Positions 36,194-44,889 are shown, counted from the stretch's first letter. The stretch: DNA of 64,000 bases from Microbaculum sp051390635 (GCF_051390635.1 NZ_JBPODT010000004.1:620001-684000); one strand, 5' to 3'. Program-made: numbers and translations. Notes: a model not told the origin generated them from the letters alone.

Positions 36194-36979
36194 ATGCCGG
36201 GTTTCAACGGTAAGGTGGCGATCGTCACCGGCGGCGCAACGCTGATCGGCGAGGCCGTGGTCAAGGCGTTCGCCGACAAGGGCGCCAGGGTGGTCATCGC
36301 CGACATCAACGAAGAAGGCGGCAGGGCGGTCGCCGATCGCGTCGGCGCCAATGCCGGCTTCCACAAGACCGATCTGCGCCAGGACGCCGACATCCGGGAC
36401 CTGGTCGACACCACCGCCAAGACGCACGGTCGCATCGACTTTCTGGTCAACGTCGCCTGCACCTATCTGGACAACGGCGCCGATTCGACCCGGGCCGAGT
36501 GGCTCGAGGCCTTCGACACCAACGTCGTCGGCTCGGTGATGCTGATGCAGGCGGCGCGCCCGCACCTGGCCAAGACCAGGGGGGCGATCGTCAATTTCGG
36601 CTCGATCTCCTCGCGCGTGGCCCAGACCGGGCGCTGGCTCTATCCGGTCTCCAAGGCGGCGATCCTGCAGCTCACCCGCAACCAGGCGATGGATCTCGCC
36701 CCGGACGGCATCCGCGTCAATGCGGTCTCGCCGGGCTGGACCTGGAGCGCGATCATGGTCGAGCTCACCAAGAACGACCGGGCGAAGACCGACAAGGTGG
36801 CCGCGCCCTTCCATCTCGCCGGCCGCGTCGGCGATGCGGAGGAGGTGGCGAACGCGGTCGTGTTCCTGTGCTCGGACGAGGCGTCCTTCATCAACGGCAC
36901 GGATATCCGCGTCGACGGCGGCTACACGGCGATGGGGCCGGAGCGGGCCGACGCGGCGATTCCGCTGCTGATGGACTGA
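36194..36979 (+). CDS. SDR family oxidoreductase paired with StyA-like monooxygenase
   Basis: A 261-residue short-chain dehydrogenase. The cofactor loop reads TGGATLIG, with Leu replacing the central Gly of TGxxxGxG, an unusual change. Catalytic Ser is in FGSISSR and Tyr-Lys in YPVSK; NVAC stands where NNAG is normal. It is 23 bases from the monooxygenase gene. In indole-degrading clusters an SDR oxidises the indole dihydrodiol to 3-hydroxyindolin-2-one; that role is inferred here from context only. Confidence 0.82.
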   Translation: MPGFNGKVAIVTGGATLIGEAVVKAFADKGARVVIADINEEGGRAVADRVGANAGFHKTDLRQDADIRDLVDTTAKTHGRIDFLVNVACTYLDNGADSTRAEWLEAFDTNVVGSVMLMQAARPHLAKTRGAIVNFGSISSRVAQTGRWLYPVSKAAILQLTRNQAMDLAPDGIRVNAVSPGWTWSAIMVELTKNDRAKTDKVAAPFHLAGRVGDAEEVANAVVFLCSDEASFINGTDIRVDGGYTAMGPERADAAIPLLMD

Positions 36980-37002
36980 GACAAGAACCAGGAGGAAAAA
37001 AG

Positions 37003-38241
37003 ATGGCGAAACGCAGTGTGACCATCGTCGGCGGCGGTCAGTCCGGCCTGCAGCTGGCGCTCGGACTTCTGAAGGACGGCGGCTATGACGTGCGTGTGGT
37101 GCAGAACCGCACGGCCGAGGAGATCGCCAAGGGCCGGGTGACCTCGAGCCAGTGCATGTTCGACCAAGCGCTGCAGAACGAGCGCGACATCGGCATCAAT
37201 TTCTGGGAAGGCGAATGCCCGACGGTCGATTCGATCAACTTCACCGTGCCGGCGCCGGATGCGCCGGGCGTCAAGGCGATCGACTGGAACGGCAAGCTCG
37301 ACCGCTACGCCCAGAGCGTCGACCAGCGGGTGAAGTTCCCCGGCTGGATGAAGGCGTTCGAGGAACGCGGCGGCACGCTGGACGTCCACGACGCGACGAT
37401 CCAGGATCTCGAGCGCTACGCGAACGAGAGTGACCTGGTTGTGGTCGCCGCCGGCAAGGGCGAGATCGCCGGAATGTTCCAGCGCGACGACGAAAAGTCG
37501 GTGTTCGACAAGCCGCAGCGCGCGCTGGCGCTGACCTATGTCACCGGCATGGTGCCGCGCTCGCCGCACTCGGGGGTGTGCTTCAACCTGATCCCGACCG
37601 TCGGCGAGTACTTCGTGTTCCCGGCGCTGACGACGACGGGGCCGTGCGAGATCATGGTGTTCGAGGGCATTCCCGGCGGACCGATGGACTGCTGGGGCGA
37701 GGTCAAGACACCCGAGCAGCATCTCGAGAAATCGAAATGGATTCTCGACACCTTCCTGCCGTGGGAGGCGGAGCGCTGCCGCGATATCGCGCTGACCGAC
37801 GACAACGGCGTGCTCGCCGGCCGCTTTCCGCCGACCGTGCGCCATCCCATCGGCCGGCTGCCGTCGGGCAAGGCCGTGCTCGGCATGGGCGACGTCGTGG
37901 TCCTCAACGATCCGGTGACCGGCCAGGGCTCCAACAACGCCTCGAAGTGCGCGCGGGTCTACATGGATTCGATCCTGGCGCGCGGCGGCGAGGCGTTCGA
38001 CGAGCCCTGGATGCAGGGGACCTTCGATGCCTACTGGAACTACGCCCAGTATGTCGCCGGCTGGACCAACGCGCTCCTGCGGCCGCCGCCGCCGCATGTG
38101 CTGAACATCATGGGCGCGGCGCAGCAGTTCCCGGTGCTCGCCAAGCGGATCGCCAACGGCTTCGACGATCCGACGGACTTCTTCCCCTGGTTCGCCGTTC
38201 CGGAAGAAGCCGACGCCTATCTGAAGCAGCTGGCGGCCTAG
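37003..38241 (+). CDS. StyA/indole-monooxygenase-like FAD monooxygenase
   Basis: A 412-residue single-component-sized flavoprotein like StyA (about 415), which uses FADH2 from a separate reductase to epoxidise styrene or oxidise indole. The FAD fold VGGGQSGLQLALGLL is at the N-terminus, and the C-terminal flavin motif is GDVVVLNDPVTGQGSNNA. AGGAGG sits five to eight bases before ATG 37003. No StyB/IifD flavin reductase lies nearby, so an unlinked reductase must serve it. Context (AraC regulator, SDR, shared operator with an anthranilate operon) favours indole over styrene. Confidence 0.87.
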   Translation: MAKRSVTIVGGGQSGLQLALGLLKDGGYDVRVVQNRTAEEIAKGRVTSSQCMFDQALQNERDIGINFWEGECPTVDSINFTVPAPDAPGVKAIDWNGKLDRYAQSVDQRVKFPGWMKAFEERGGTLDVHDATIQDLERYANESDLVVVAAGKGEIAGMFQRDDEKSVFDKPQRALALTYVTGMVPRSPHSGVCFNLIPTVGEYFVFPALTTTGPCEIMVFEGIPGGPMDCWGEVKTPEQHLEKSKWILDTFLPWEAERCRDIALTDDNGVLAGRFPPTVRHPIGRLPSGKAVLGMGDVVVLNDPVTGQGSNNASKCARVYMDSILARGGEAFDEPWMQGTFDAYWNYAQYVAGWTNALLRPPPPHVLNIMGAAQQFPVLAKRIANGFDDPTDFFPWFAVPEEADAYLKQLAA

Positions 38242-38355
38242 CAGCCCCGGCACCGCCCCTAGATGTGGGTTCCCTCGCGCCGTTGCGGTCACACGGGACG
38301 GCGCGGGGAACCGCGAACCATCCGATTGTCCGACGGACCTCGCTTCGCGCAGCCG

Positions 38356-39018
38356 CTACCGCACCATGCCGTGGAAGAAGAAGACGCCGAGGCCGGTCGT
38401 GAACACGATCTGGCCAGCGAGCGCGTGCATGAGCCAGGCGAACAGGAACGAGCCCTTCTCGCGATAGGCCCAGGCGAAGACCACGCCGCCGAACAGGGTC
38501 AGGATGACCGCCGGCCAGTTCCAGTAGAACAGGTGGGCAAGCGAGAACACGCCGGCATTGGCCGCGATCGCCACGTGCCGTCCCGGGAACAGGGCTCCGT
38601 ACCGGCCGAAGAACAGGGCGCGGAACACGATTTCCTGCGGCAGCGCCGAGACGAACGGATAGAAGATCAGGATCAGGATCCAGAGCCGCTCGTTGTGAAG
38701 CGGCAGCATGAACAGCGCGTTGGGTCTCAGCCACAGGACGAGGGCGAGGGCGACCGCGACCGTCAGCACGACGAAACCCGCCAGGACGGCCCAATCGGTG
38801 ACGACCGGCCGCGCCAGCAGCGACCGCCACGAGAACCCGATCGATCGCGACAGCAGGATCACCGCGAGGATCAGCATGCCCGCCAATCCCGTCCAGATCA
38901 CGCTGGGGGGCAGGCCGAGCGCCATGATCAGGGGCGTCGCCACGAAGATGAGACCGAATTCGGCCCACAGGCGTGGCAGGGGCGCCGCCGCGGCGCCGGT
39001 CGATAGGGAATCGCTCAT
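38356..39018 (-). CDS. CPBP (Rce1-like) intramembrane protease family protein
   Basis: A 220-residue membrane protein with about seven hydrophobic segments. The three CPBP motifs are present in order: PQEIVFRALFF (Gln-Glu where EExxxR is usual), FSLAHLFYW and WLMHALAG. These supply the glutamate and histidines of the Rce1-type active site. Substrate unknown. ATG 39018 chosen. Convergent with the monooxygenase gene and probably unrelated to it. Confidence 0.85.
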   Translation of the reverse strand: MSDSLSTGAAAAPLPRLWAEFGLIFVATPLIMALGLPPSVIWTGLAGMLILAVILLSRSIGFSWRSLLARPVVTDWAVLAGFVVLTVAVALALVLWLRPNALFMLPLHNERLWILILIFYPFVSALPQEIVFRALFFGRYGALFPGRHVAIAANAGVFSLAHLFYWNWPAVILTLFGGVVFAWAYREKGSFLFAWLMHALAGQIVFTTGLGVFFFHGMVR

Positions 39019-39321
39019 GCCGGGTTTCGCGCGCAAGTTCTAGTGATTACCGTCGATATGGCGATCAAACGGGCTGCCGTTTCCGACGGTTGCTGTGGCG
39101 TCGCCTTCCATCCGGAAACCGCCGGAACCTTATTGAAACCGGAATGCGTCTTTTTCGCGCCTGACGGCGGGGGGGGAACGACGGAAACGGGTGGGAGCCT
39201 GCCCCCCGTCTTACCGGTCGATGCCTTCCCCAGTATTCCCTGAGGGAATTTCGTTCACGTCTGCCCTCTACATTCGTCTCGAACACGACTCGTATGTGAG
39301 ATGCCGGATTGGAGGGATTTG
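39019..39321. other. divergent promoter region, 303 bp
   Basis: Lies between the protease gene and the secreted repeat-protein gene. A GGAAC element near 39126 resembles the -35 of EcfG-type general stress promoters, but the CGTC after it is one base too far for confidence. CCCTGAGGG near 39238-39246 is a short palindrome. No gene seen. Confidence 0.35.
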
Positions 39322-39987
39322 ATGATGGCAACAGGTTGGAAAGCAAAGGTTTCAGGGGGCGCGCTGGCAATGGTCATGGGCGGTGTCGTCCTGTCGTCTA
39401 CGGCGGCGGCGCAGACGTTCCCGGTGAACAATCGAACCGCAACGAACCTGGACTGCCGCGGCTGCGTTAACGCGCGGGACATCGGCAAGAAGGCGGTCAC
39501 GACCGCCAAGATCCGCGGCGGTGCGGTCGGCACCAAGAAGATCAAGAAGAACGCCGTCACGTCCAGCCGGATCAAGAACGGTGCGGTCGGGCCCGTCGAC
39601 CTGTCGGCGTCCGCGAAGCCCGCGGGGATTGCGTTTGCGAGCGGTGACCAGGATGTGGCGGTCGGCGGAGTACACGCGGTCTACCGGACGGTCACGCTCA
39701 ACGCGCCGGCGGACGGCTACGCCATGGTCAATGCGAGCTGGGTCATCTACGGGATCAACATCACCGCACGCTGCTCGATCACCACGGGATCGACCGTCGA
39801 AACCGACCACGAGGTGGTCATCGAGGAGTCGGCGGGCAGCCTGATCAATCTTTCGGGATCGGCGGTCCGTGCCTATCCGGTCACGGCCGGCGCGAACACG
39901 TTCAATCTCGTGTGCTACGCGACCATCGGCAACCCCAACATCCGTGACAGCAGCCTGGTCGCGCTATATGCGCCGGGCAGCTACTGA
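39322..39987 (+). CDS. secreted protein with short beta-helix-like repeats
   Basis: 221 residues; GGAGGG five bases upstream fixes the start at ATG 39322 (or the adjacent ATG 39325). A signal peptide ends near AAAQT. Residues ~45-90 carry four or so ~10-residue repeats of the form A-V-T-x-x-K-I-K-x-G, for example KKAVTTAKIRG and KNAVTSSRIKNG, a pattern seen in surface and tail-fibre-like proteins. The C-terminal ~120 residues are beta-rich with three Cys and resemble a compact sandwich domain. No enzymatic motif. A surface-exposed or structural role is inferred. Confidence 0.75.
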   Translation: MMATGWKAKVSGGALAMVMGGVVLSSTAAAQTFPVNNRTATNLDCRGCVNARDIGKKAVTTAKIRGGAVGTKKIKKNAVTSSRIKNGAVGPVDLSASAKPAGIAFASGDQDVAVGGVHAVYRTVTLNAPADGYAMVNASWVIYGINITARCSITTGSTVETDHEVVIEESAGSLINLSGSAVRAYPVTAGANTFNLVCYATIGNPNIRDSSLVALYAPGSY

Positions 39988-40099
39988 GCACCCGAACGGA
40001 GCTGATTACGATGGGAAGCGGTTGTTTGCTGCAGGCCTATCGGAGCAATAACAATGCGCGGGCGTTCGCCCGGCCCCGAAGGGCAGCGCAGCGCCCCCG

Positions 40100-40351
40100 C
40101 TACCTCCTATGGCTGCGCTGCCCCGCCGCAGCTCTGGAATCTGTCCACATTTTTGTGTCCGCTGCGGTATCGGCGCACTCCAGTGCGTATTCTTCCAATA
40201 CAACGGCGATGCGCAGGGCTAGCGACGCCGCATCACGTTTTCGCTTGGCGGAATCACGCCAGCCGGCCAGCAAGTGGTTCAGTACTGCAGCGACTACACC
40301 CGCTACCGTACCGGTGCCGAGTATGCCAGCAGCTGCGACTACCCACTCCAT
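40100..40351 (-). CDS. small membrane protein, possibly degraded at its C-terminus
   Basis: 83 residues with one N-terminal hydrophobic segment (VVAAAGILGTGTVAGVVAAV) followed by a charged helix with AKRKRDAASLALRIAVVLEEYALECADTAAD-like composition. The orderly helix suggests a real gene; the last ~20 residues turn Arg-rich and random, as after a frameshift. No family recognised. It shares an accessory, phage-like patch next to tRNA-Thr with the gene at 40411. Confidence 0.5.
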   Translation of the reverse strand: MEWVVAAAGILGTGTVAGVVAAVLNHLLAGWRDSAKRKRDAASLALRIAVVLEEYALECADTAADTKMWTDSRAAAGQRSHRR

Positions 40352-40410
40352 CTTTCTGACCCTACATGCGCTTGTGGCGCTCGTAGTCTTTCAAGCAGTG
40401 TACCGTCGAG

Positions 40411-40950
40411 CTACTCATCGCCGTATTCCTCGGCGGCCGGCCTGACCTCGTAGAAAGACTCGTCATCCTCCAAGGTGGCTGGTTTGACCCCGGCGTACCT
40501 CATTCTCTCAATTTCCACTGCCACGTCAGAGAGCTTGCGATGCACGTCTAGCAGCGTCCGGTTCATCGCATTTATTTGGTCCTGTAGTGGCGCCACCGCC
40601 TGAGCTATCCACATCTGAATTATCCAAACCCAGAAGCCGGCAGCGATGCCGATGCCAAGAGCCTCCCACTCAGCACCTTTGGCGAGCCAGATCAGAAGGA
40701 ATACGATGACAACGACCGCCCAGCCGATACCTATCAGCCAGCGACGCAGGTTCGGCTTCGGTAGACGGCGCCAGTGGGTAGGACAGAAGTCGGACTGAAA
40801 AGCATAGCCGTTCGGCTGCATGAATGCTTCGGCGGTCGCATCCCACCTACCTAAGAGCGGCGTGCCGGACCCGGAATACTCGTCGATAGCGAGCAGCACT
40901 ATCGTCGAGCCATCCTTCGGCGCCGACTCTATCGGCTTCCACCTAGCCAT
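40411..40950 (-). CDS. membrane protein with N-terminal DUF551-like motif
   Basis: 179 residues from ATG 40950. It opens with the WKPIESAPKDGS motif found at the start of DUF551 and many phage or mobile-element small proteins, and a conserved aromatic segment FCPTHWRRLP. Two hydrophobic segments follow (WAVVVIVFLLIW and IGIAAGFWVWIIQMW), then a coiled-coil-like tail of ~60 residues. Base composition is lower in GC than the flanks. No function known; probably acquired. Confidence 0.7.
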   Translation of the reverse strand: MARWKPIESAPKDGSTIVLLAIDEYSGSGTPLLGRWDATAEAFMQPNGYAFQSDFCPTHWRRLPKPNLRRWLIGIGWAVVVIVFLLIWLAKGAEWEALGIGIAAGFWVWIIQMWIAQAVAPLQDQINAMNRTLLDVHRKLSDVAVEIERMRYAGVKPATLEDDESFYEVRPAAEEYGDE

Positions 40951-41129
40951 AGTAGGTTCCCAGCTTCTCCCGTGCTGATTGTAGCATAGAAGTCGCCTGG
41001 AAAGCCCGTCCACCGCTAGCGGCTTACCGCGTGAGTCGGTCCGCGCGCGTTTACCCCGGTGTTTACCCCGGAGTCCGTGCGGGGCCGCCGCCGGGGTGCC
41101 TCGTACTAGCTAAGTCATTGGAAGGTAAG

Positions 41130-41205
41130 TGGTGCCGCCAGGGTGACTCGAACACCCGACCTACGCATTACGAATGCGCCGCTCTACCAACTGAGCTATG
41201 GCGGC
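41130..41205 (-). tRNA. tRNA-Thr(CGT)
   Basis: A 76-nt cloverleaf on the minus strand: acceptor GCCGCCA pairs with TGGCGGC, D-arm GCTCAGTTGGTAGAGC, anticodon loop TTCGTAA giving CGT (reads ACG), T-arm with GTTCGAGTC, discriminator A at 41133 and an encoded CCA at 41132-41130. Confidence 0.96.
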
Positions 41206-41258
41206 CCCGTGCGGCGCATGAATAAGCGTGCCGGCGCGACATTTCAAGCGTCACGATG

Positions 41259-43019
41259 TCAGAACAGTCCGAAGCGCTTTTTCGGCCTGTCCTCGTCGGG
41301 CGGCAGCGGACCCGGATCGTCCGGGGCGCGGTCCAGCGCGAAGGGATGCTCGTCGGCCTGCGGCTCGGCGGAGCGGTCTCCGGCCGTCGCGGCGATTGCC
41401 GCAGCGGTCGCCGGTTCGGGGGCGGGCGTGGCCGCCTTTTCCCCGGGTTTCCCGTCCGTGGCCTCTTCCTTCGCTTTAGCGGGACGCTTTTTGCTGGTCT
41501 CCGGAGGGGGCGCTTCCTCGGCTTCCACGGCTGGCGCGGCGGTGGCCGTGGTTTCTTCCGGTGCCTCCGGTTGCGGCGTCACGTCGATCGGTTCGGCGGT
41601 CTCCGGCTGGGCGGTCTCCGGCTCGACGGTCGGGGCTTTTTCCGGGGACTCTGTATCGGGCGCGCCCGGCTGGGCTTCGATCATCGGCGCCGATTCGGTG
41701 GCAGGCTCCGGCTCGGGGGCCTCCAGCGGCGCCGACAGCGCCTCGACTGGCACCTTCCATTCGAAGGCGTCGAGGTGGCCGGAGATCGGCGAGACCGGCG
41801 CCCAGGTCTCCGAGACATAGCCGTCCGCCGTCCAGGCGGGATCGCGCGGGGCGCGGACGGCGCGGGCGAGCCATTCGCGCACCTTGCCGGCGTCGCCGGT
41901 CTCGCCCTCGGCGATATCGGCCATCAGCAGGCAGACGCGCTGGGTCGGCTGCGCGGCGGCGAGCGGCTCCAGCGCGGCGCGCGCCTCGGCCCAGTCGCGG
42001 GCGTCGATGGCGGCAACCGCGACGCCGATGCGGCCCTCGACATTGTTCGGCATCTTGTCGAGCAGCGCCTTGGCGCGCTTCAGCCGGTCGCGGCCGGAAT
42101 CGCCCGGACGGGCATGGGCGTAGATCGTGGCGAGATCGGGATGCGGCGACAGCCGCCAGGTCTTCTCGACGATGCGGGTTGTCTGGCGGGTGTTGCCGGT
42201 CGCCGAGGACTGGCGCGCGGCGATCACGGCGGCGGGTACTAGTTCCGGCGCGAGCTTGTGCGCCTCCAGTGCCAGCGCCAGCGCGCGCTCGGGATCGGCA
42301 TCCTCGCGCGCCATCGCCTGGGCGGTGAGCAGCACGGCGCGCAGCCGCTTGGCGGCCTTTTTGTCGATCAGCCGGTGTTCGGCATTGCGTTCGACCGTCG
42401 CCAGCGCGGCTTCCCAGTCGCCCTCGCGGGTCTGGATCTCCAGCAGGGCGCCGGCGGCCCAGGCAAGGCCCGGCGCGCGGGCGGCGGCGCGCTCTATGCA
42501 GGCGCGCGCGGTCTCCTCGTCGCCGGCCCGCTGGGCCTCGATATAGAGGCCGCGCAGGCCGAGCAACTCGGTGTCCGGCCGCTCGGTCATGGTCTCGAAC
42601 GCCTTGGTCGCGGCCTTGCGGTCGCCCGAAAGCTGGGCGGCCTGGGCGTCCAGAAGCAGGGCCAGAGGCTCGTCCCTGAGCAGCTTGTGGGCTTCCTTGG
42701 AGGCATGCCGGGCGAGGCGGGCATCGCCGGCTCCGGCGGCGATCATGCCGCGCGACAGCGCCTTGTAGCCGCGCGTCTGCCGGCGCCCCTTGAAGAAGCC
42801 GGTGACGGCGGAAGGGCCGTGCAGCAGCCAGCGGACCAGGGTCCACAGGATCATCAGCACGACGACGATGGCGATGACGCCGACGGCGGCCACCATGACG
42901 CTGGTCTCGATGTGCCAGCCCTGCCAGTCGACGACGAGATCGCCGGGGCGGTCGGCGAGCCAGGCCGCGCCGAACGCGATCGCACCGACAAGAAGGATAT
43001 AGAGGGCTACCCGGATCAT
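41259..43019 (-). CDS. hemY: haem biosynthesis protein HemY
   Basis: 586 residues. Two N-terminal membrane helices (residues ~3-20 and ~40-66) are followed by the HemY_N region (GYKALSRGMIAAGAGDARLARHAS) and a TPR-like helical domain to ~420. The last ~150 residues are a Pro/Glu/Ala-rich disordered tail, longer than usual. The E. coli namesake is an inner-membrane protein of the hem operon with an unclear biochemical role; this is not the unrelated protoporphyrinogen oxidase also called HemY. It lies 21 bases after the mitofilin gene. Confidence 0.88.
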   Translation of the reverse strand: MIRVALYILLVGAIAFGAAWLADRPGDLVVDWQGWHIETSVMVAAVGVIAIVVVLMILWTLVRWLLHGPSAVTGFFKGRRQTRGYKALSRGMIAAGAGDARLARHASKEAHKLLRDEPLALLLDAQAAQLSGDRKAATKAFETMTERPDTELLGLRGLYIEAQRAGDEETARACIERAAARAPGLAWAAGALLEIQTREGDWEAALATVERNAEHRLIDKKAAKRLRAVLLTAQAMAREDADPERALALALEAHKLAPELVPAAVIAARQSSATGNTRQTTRIVEKTWRLSPHPDLATIYAHARPGDSGRDRLKRAKALLDKMPNNVEGRIGVAVAAIDARDWAEARAALEPLAAAQPTQRVCLLMADIAEGETGDAGKVREWLARAVRAPRDPAWTADGYVSETWAPVSPISGHLDAFEWKVPVEALSAPLEAPEPEPATESAPMIEAQPGAPDTESPEKAPTVEPETAQPETAEPIDVTPQPEAPEETTATAAPAVEAEEAPPPETSKKRPAKAKEEATDGKPGEKAATPAPEPATAAAIAATAGDRSAEPQADEHPFALDRAPDDPGPLPPDEDRPKKRFGLF

Positions 43020-43040
43020 GCGCGCTCAAGCCTCATCGGA

Positions 43041-44780
43041 TCAGTTGCTCGCGGCCGCGCCCGATAGCGAGGCGTTCAGCGCCGCCGACAGGTCGGCAAG
43101 GGCCGAATTCACCGCGATCCGCGCCTTCAGGGCGTCCGCCCAATCCTTGGACGCGGCCTTGGCGCTGTCGTCCAGCGTGTCCCATTCGCCCGCGGCGGTC
43201 TTCAGGTCGCCGGCGTTCAGCGCCGCCTCGATGCGCGCGACGATGGCGCCGCGGCCCGAGCCCTCGACCTTGCCGGTCGGGCGGACGCGGACGAGCGTGC
43301 GGGCGCTGTCCAGCAGCGAACCGACGATGCCACTGTCGTCCGGGCCGCTGTCCGCCGGTGCGCCGGCGGACAGGATGGCGTTGGCGGTGGTCGCGAACTC
43401 AGCCTGGAGGGTGGCGAGATCGGCGACGCCGGTCCCGGCATGGGCGTCGAGCGCGGAAAGATCGGCCTTGTCGCCGACGAGCGGGCGCAGCACGTCGAGC
43501 TCGGCGGTATAGGGCTTGCCTTCGTCGACGGTGCGCTCCAGCGCGGTGACGGCCAGCGCGCCGGCGGTCGTGCGGGCCATCTGGCGGGCTTCGCCGGAGG
43601 CGCCTTCGGACACGGTTTTCTCGAGCTTGGCGAGCTTGGCGTCGACGTCGCCGCTCAATGTGTCGAGCGCGCCGCGCAGGGCGGACAGCGTCGAATCGAT
43701 CTCGGTCAGACGCCCGGCCGACTGGGTGGAAACGGTTTTACCGAGCGCGGCGACGGTGTCGGACATCTCCGTCATCTGCGCATTCAGCGCGGCGATCCGG
43801 TCGGTCAGCGCCTTCACCGCGGCATCGTCGACCGGCTTGCCGTCCGGCGTCACAACGGCCGGGCGGGCCTCGACGCCGCCGAGGCGTTTCTCGAGGTCGG
43901 CGAGGCGCTGTTCGATGTTGCCGCCGATTTCGCCGGCTGCCGAGGCCGCGCCGGTGCCGATGTCGGCGAGCTTGTCCTCGACATAGGTCAGGCGCTCGTC
44001 CAGATCCTTGGCGGCCGGGGAGGCCGCTGCAGTCTCGGCCATCGCGTCGATCTTGGTTTCGGCATCGCTCATGCGGCGGACCAGCGAGTTGCGCGGATCG
44101 GCGCCGATTTCCTTCAGCGAGCTCTCCAGATCGGCGATCCTGCCGGCGATGACCTTGGAGTTGTCGCGCTTCGCGGCGCGGGCGATGCTCGTCTCGATGC
44201 CGGTCAGCCGGCGGTCCATCTCATTGACGATGTTGGTCAATTCGGCGTTGCTGGCGCCGGCGCGCGGCAGGATGCGAAGATAATCGAGGCCCAGATAGAC
44301 GCCGAGCGCCAGGACGGCGCCGACGATGCCGGCGGCGATGACGCTGGCGCGCCGGGCGGTGGGAAGCGGGGCGGTTCGCGCCGATTCGGCCTGGTCCGTT
44401 GCGGCTTCCTCGCCGGAAAACGCGCCTTCCCGCGTCTCCTCGTCACCCTCTGCGGGCGCGTCCGGGGTGGTCTCTTCGGGCCCGCTTTCGTCCGCGGCAG
44501 CAGTCGGCTGGGACGTCGTTTCGGGCGTCGTCTCGGCCGTCGTTTCGGTCGGGCCAGCGTCGGCGGGCGTCGTCTCTTCCGCCGCCTCACCGGTCACTTC
44601 GGAGGTTTCGTCGCCCGGCGCCGCTGTTTCCGTCGCGGTTTCCGTCGCGGTTTCCTCGGCGATCTCGCGGGCCTCGCCCTCGATCACCGCCGGGCGCACC
44701 GCCCGCCGGCGCCGGTCCGCGCGGTCACCGGATTCGCCGCGTCCGGTCTTGTTGCGATCTTTTTCTTCGCCGTTGGTCAT
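43041..44780 (-). CDS. mitofilin/Mic60-like membrane protein (COG4223)
   Basis: 579 residues. The first ~150 are a disordered Thr/Glu/Ala tract, then one membrane helix (VIAAGIVGAVLALGVYLG), a long coiled coil (~190-410) and a C-terminal helical mitofilin-type domain. Alphaproteobacterial Mic60 homologues sit beside hem genes and shape inner-membrane folds; they are the bacterial relatives of the mitochondrial crista organiser. Operon position between hemD and hemY is the standard one. N-terminal low complexity makes the exact start less certain. Confidence 0.85.
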   Translation of the reverse strand: MTNGEEKDRNKTGRGESGDRADRRRRAVRPAVIEGEAREIAEETATETATETAAPGDETSEVTGEAAEETTPADAGPTETTAETTPETTSQPTAAADESGPEETTPDAPAEGDEETREGAFSGEEAATDQAESARTAPLPTARRASVIAAGIVGAVLALGVYLGLDYLRILPRAGASNAELTNIVNEMDRRLTGIETSIARAAKRDNSKVIAGRIADLESSLKEIGADPRNSLVRRMSDAETKIDAMAETAAASPAAKDLDERLTYVEDKLADIGTGAASAAGEIGGNIEQRLADLEKRLGGVEARPAVVTPDGKPVDDAAVKALTDRIAALNAQMTEMSDTVAALGKTVSTQSAGRLTEIDSTLSALRGALDTLSGDVDAKLAKLEKTVSEGASGEARQMARTTAGALAVTALERTVDEGKPYTAELDVLRPLVGDKADLSALDAHAGTGVADLATLQAEFATTANAILSAGAPADSGPDDSGIVGSLLDSARTLVRVRPTGKVEGSGRGAIVARIEAALNAGDLKTAAGEWDTLDDSAKAASKDWADALKARIAVNSALADLSAALNASLSGAAASN

Positions 44781-44889
44781 GATTCCGGTCCCGTCGTTGC
44801 GAGCCGCCCCGGACGCGCCACCCGGGGCGCTCGGCCTTTGCCGGTTTATACACGCTTTGGCTCGGCTGTCGCGAGGCCCAGCGTCCCGG

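Noticed and set aside
41031..41225. Plus-strand frame containing GDSNTRPTHYECAALPTEL
   Set aside because: It is antisense of tRNA-Thr, another recurrent artefact.
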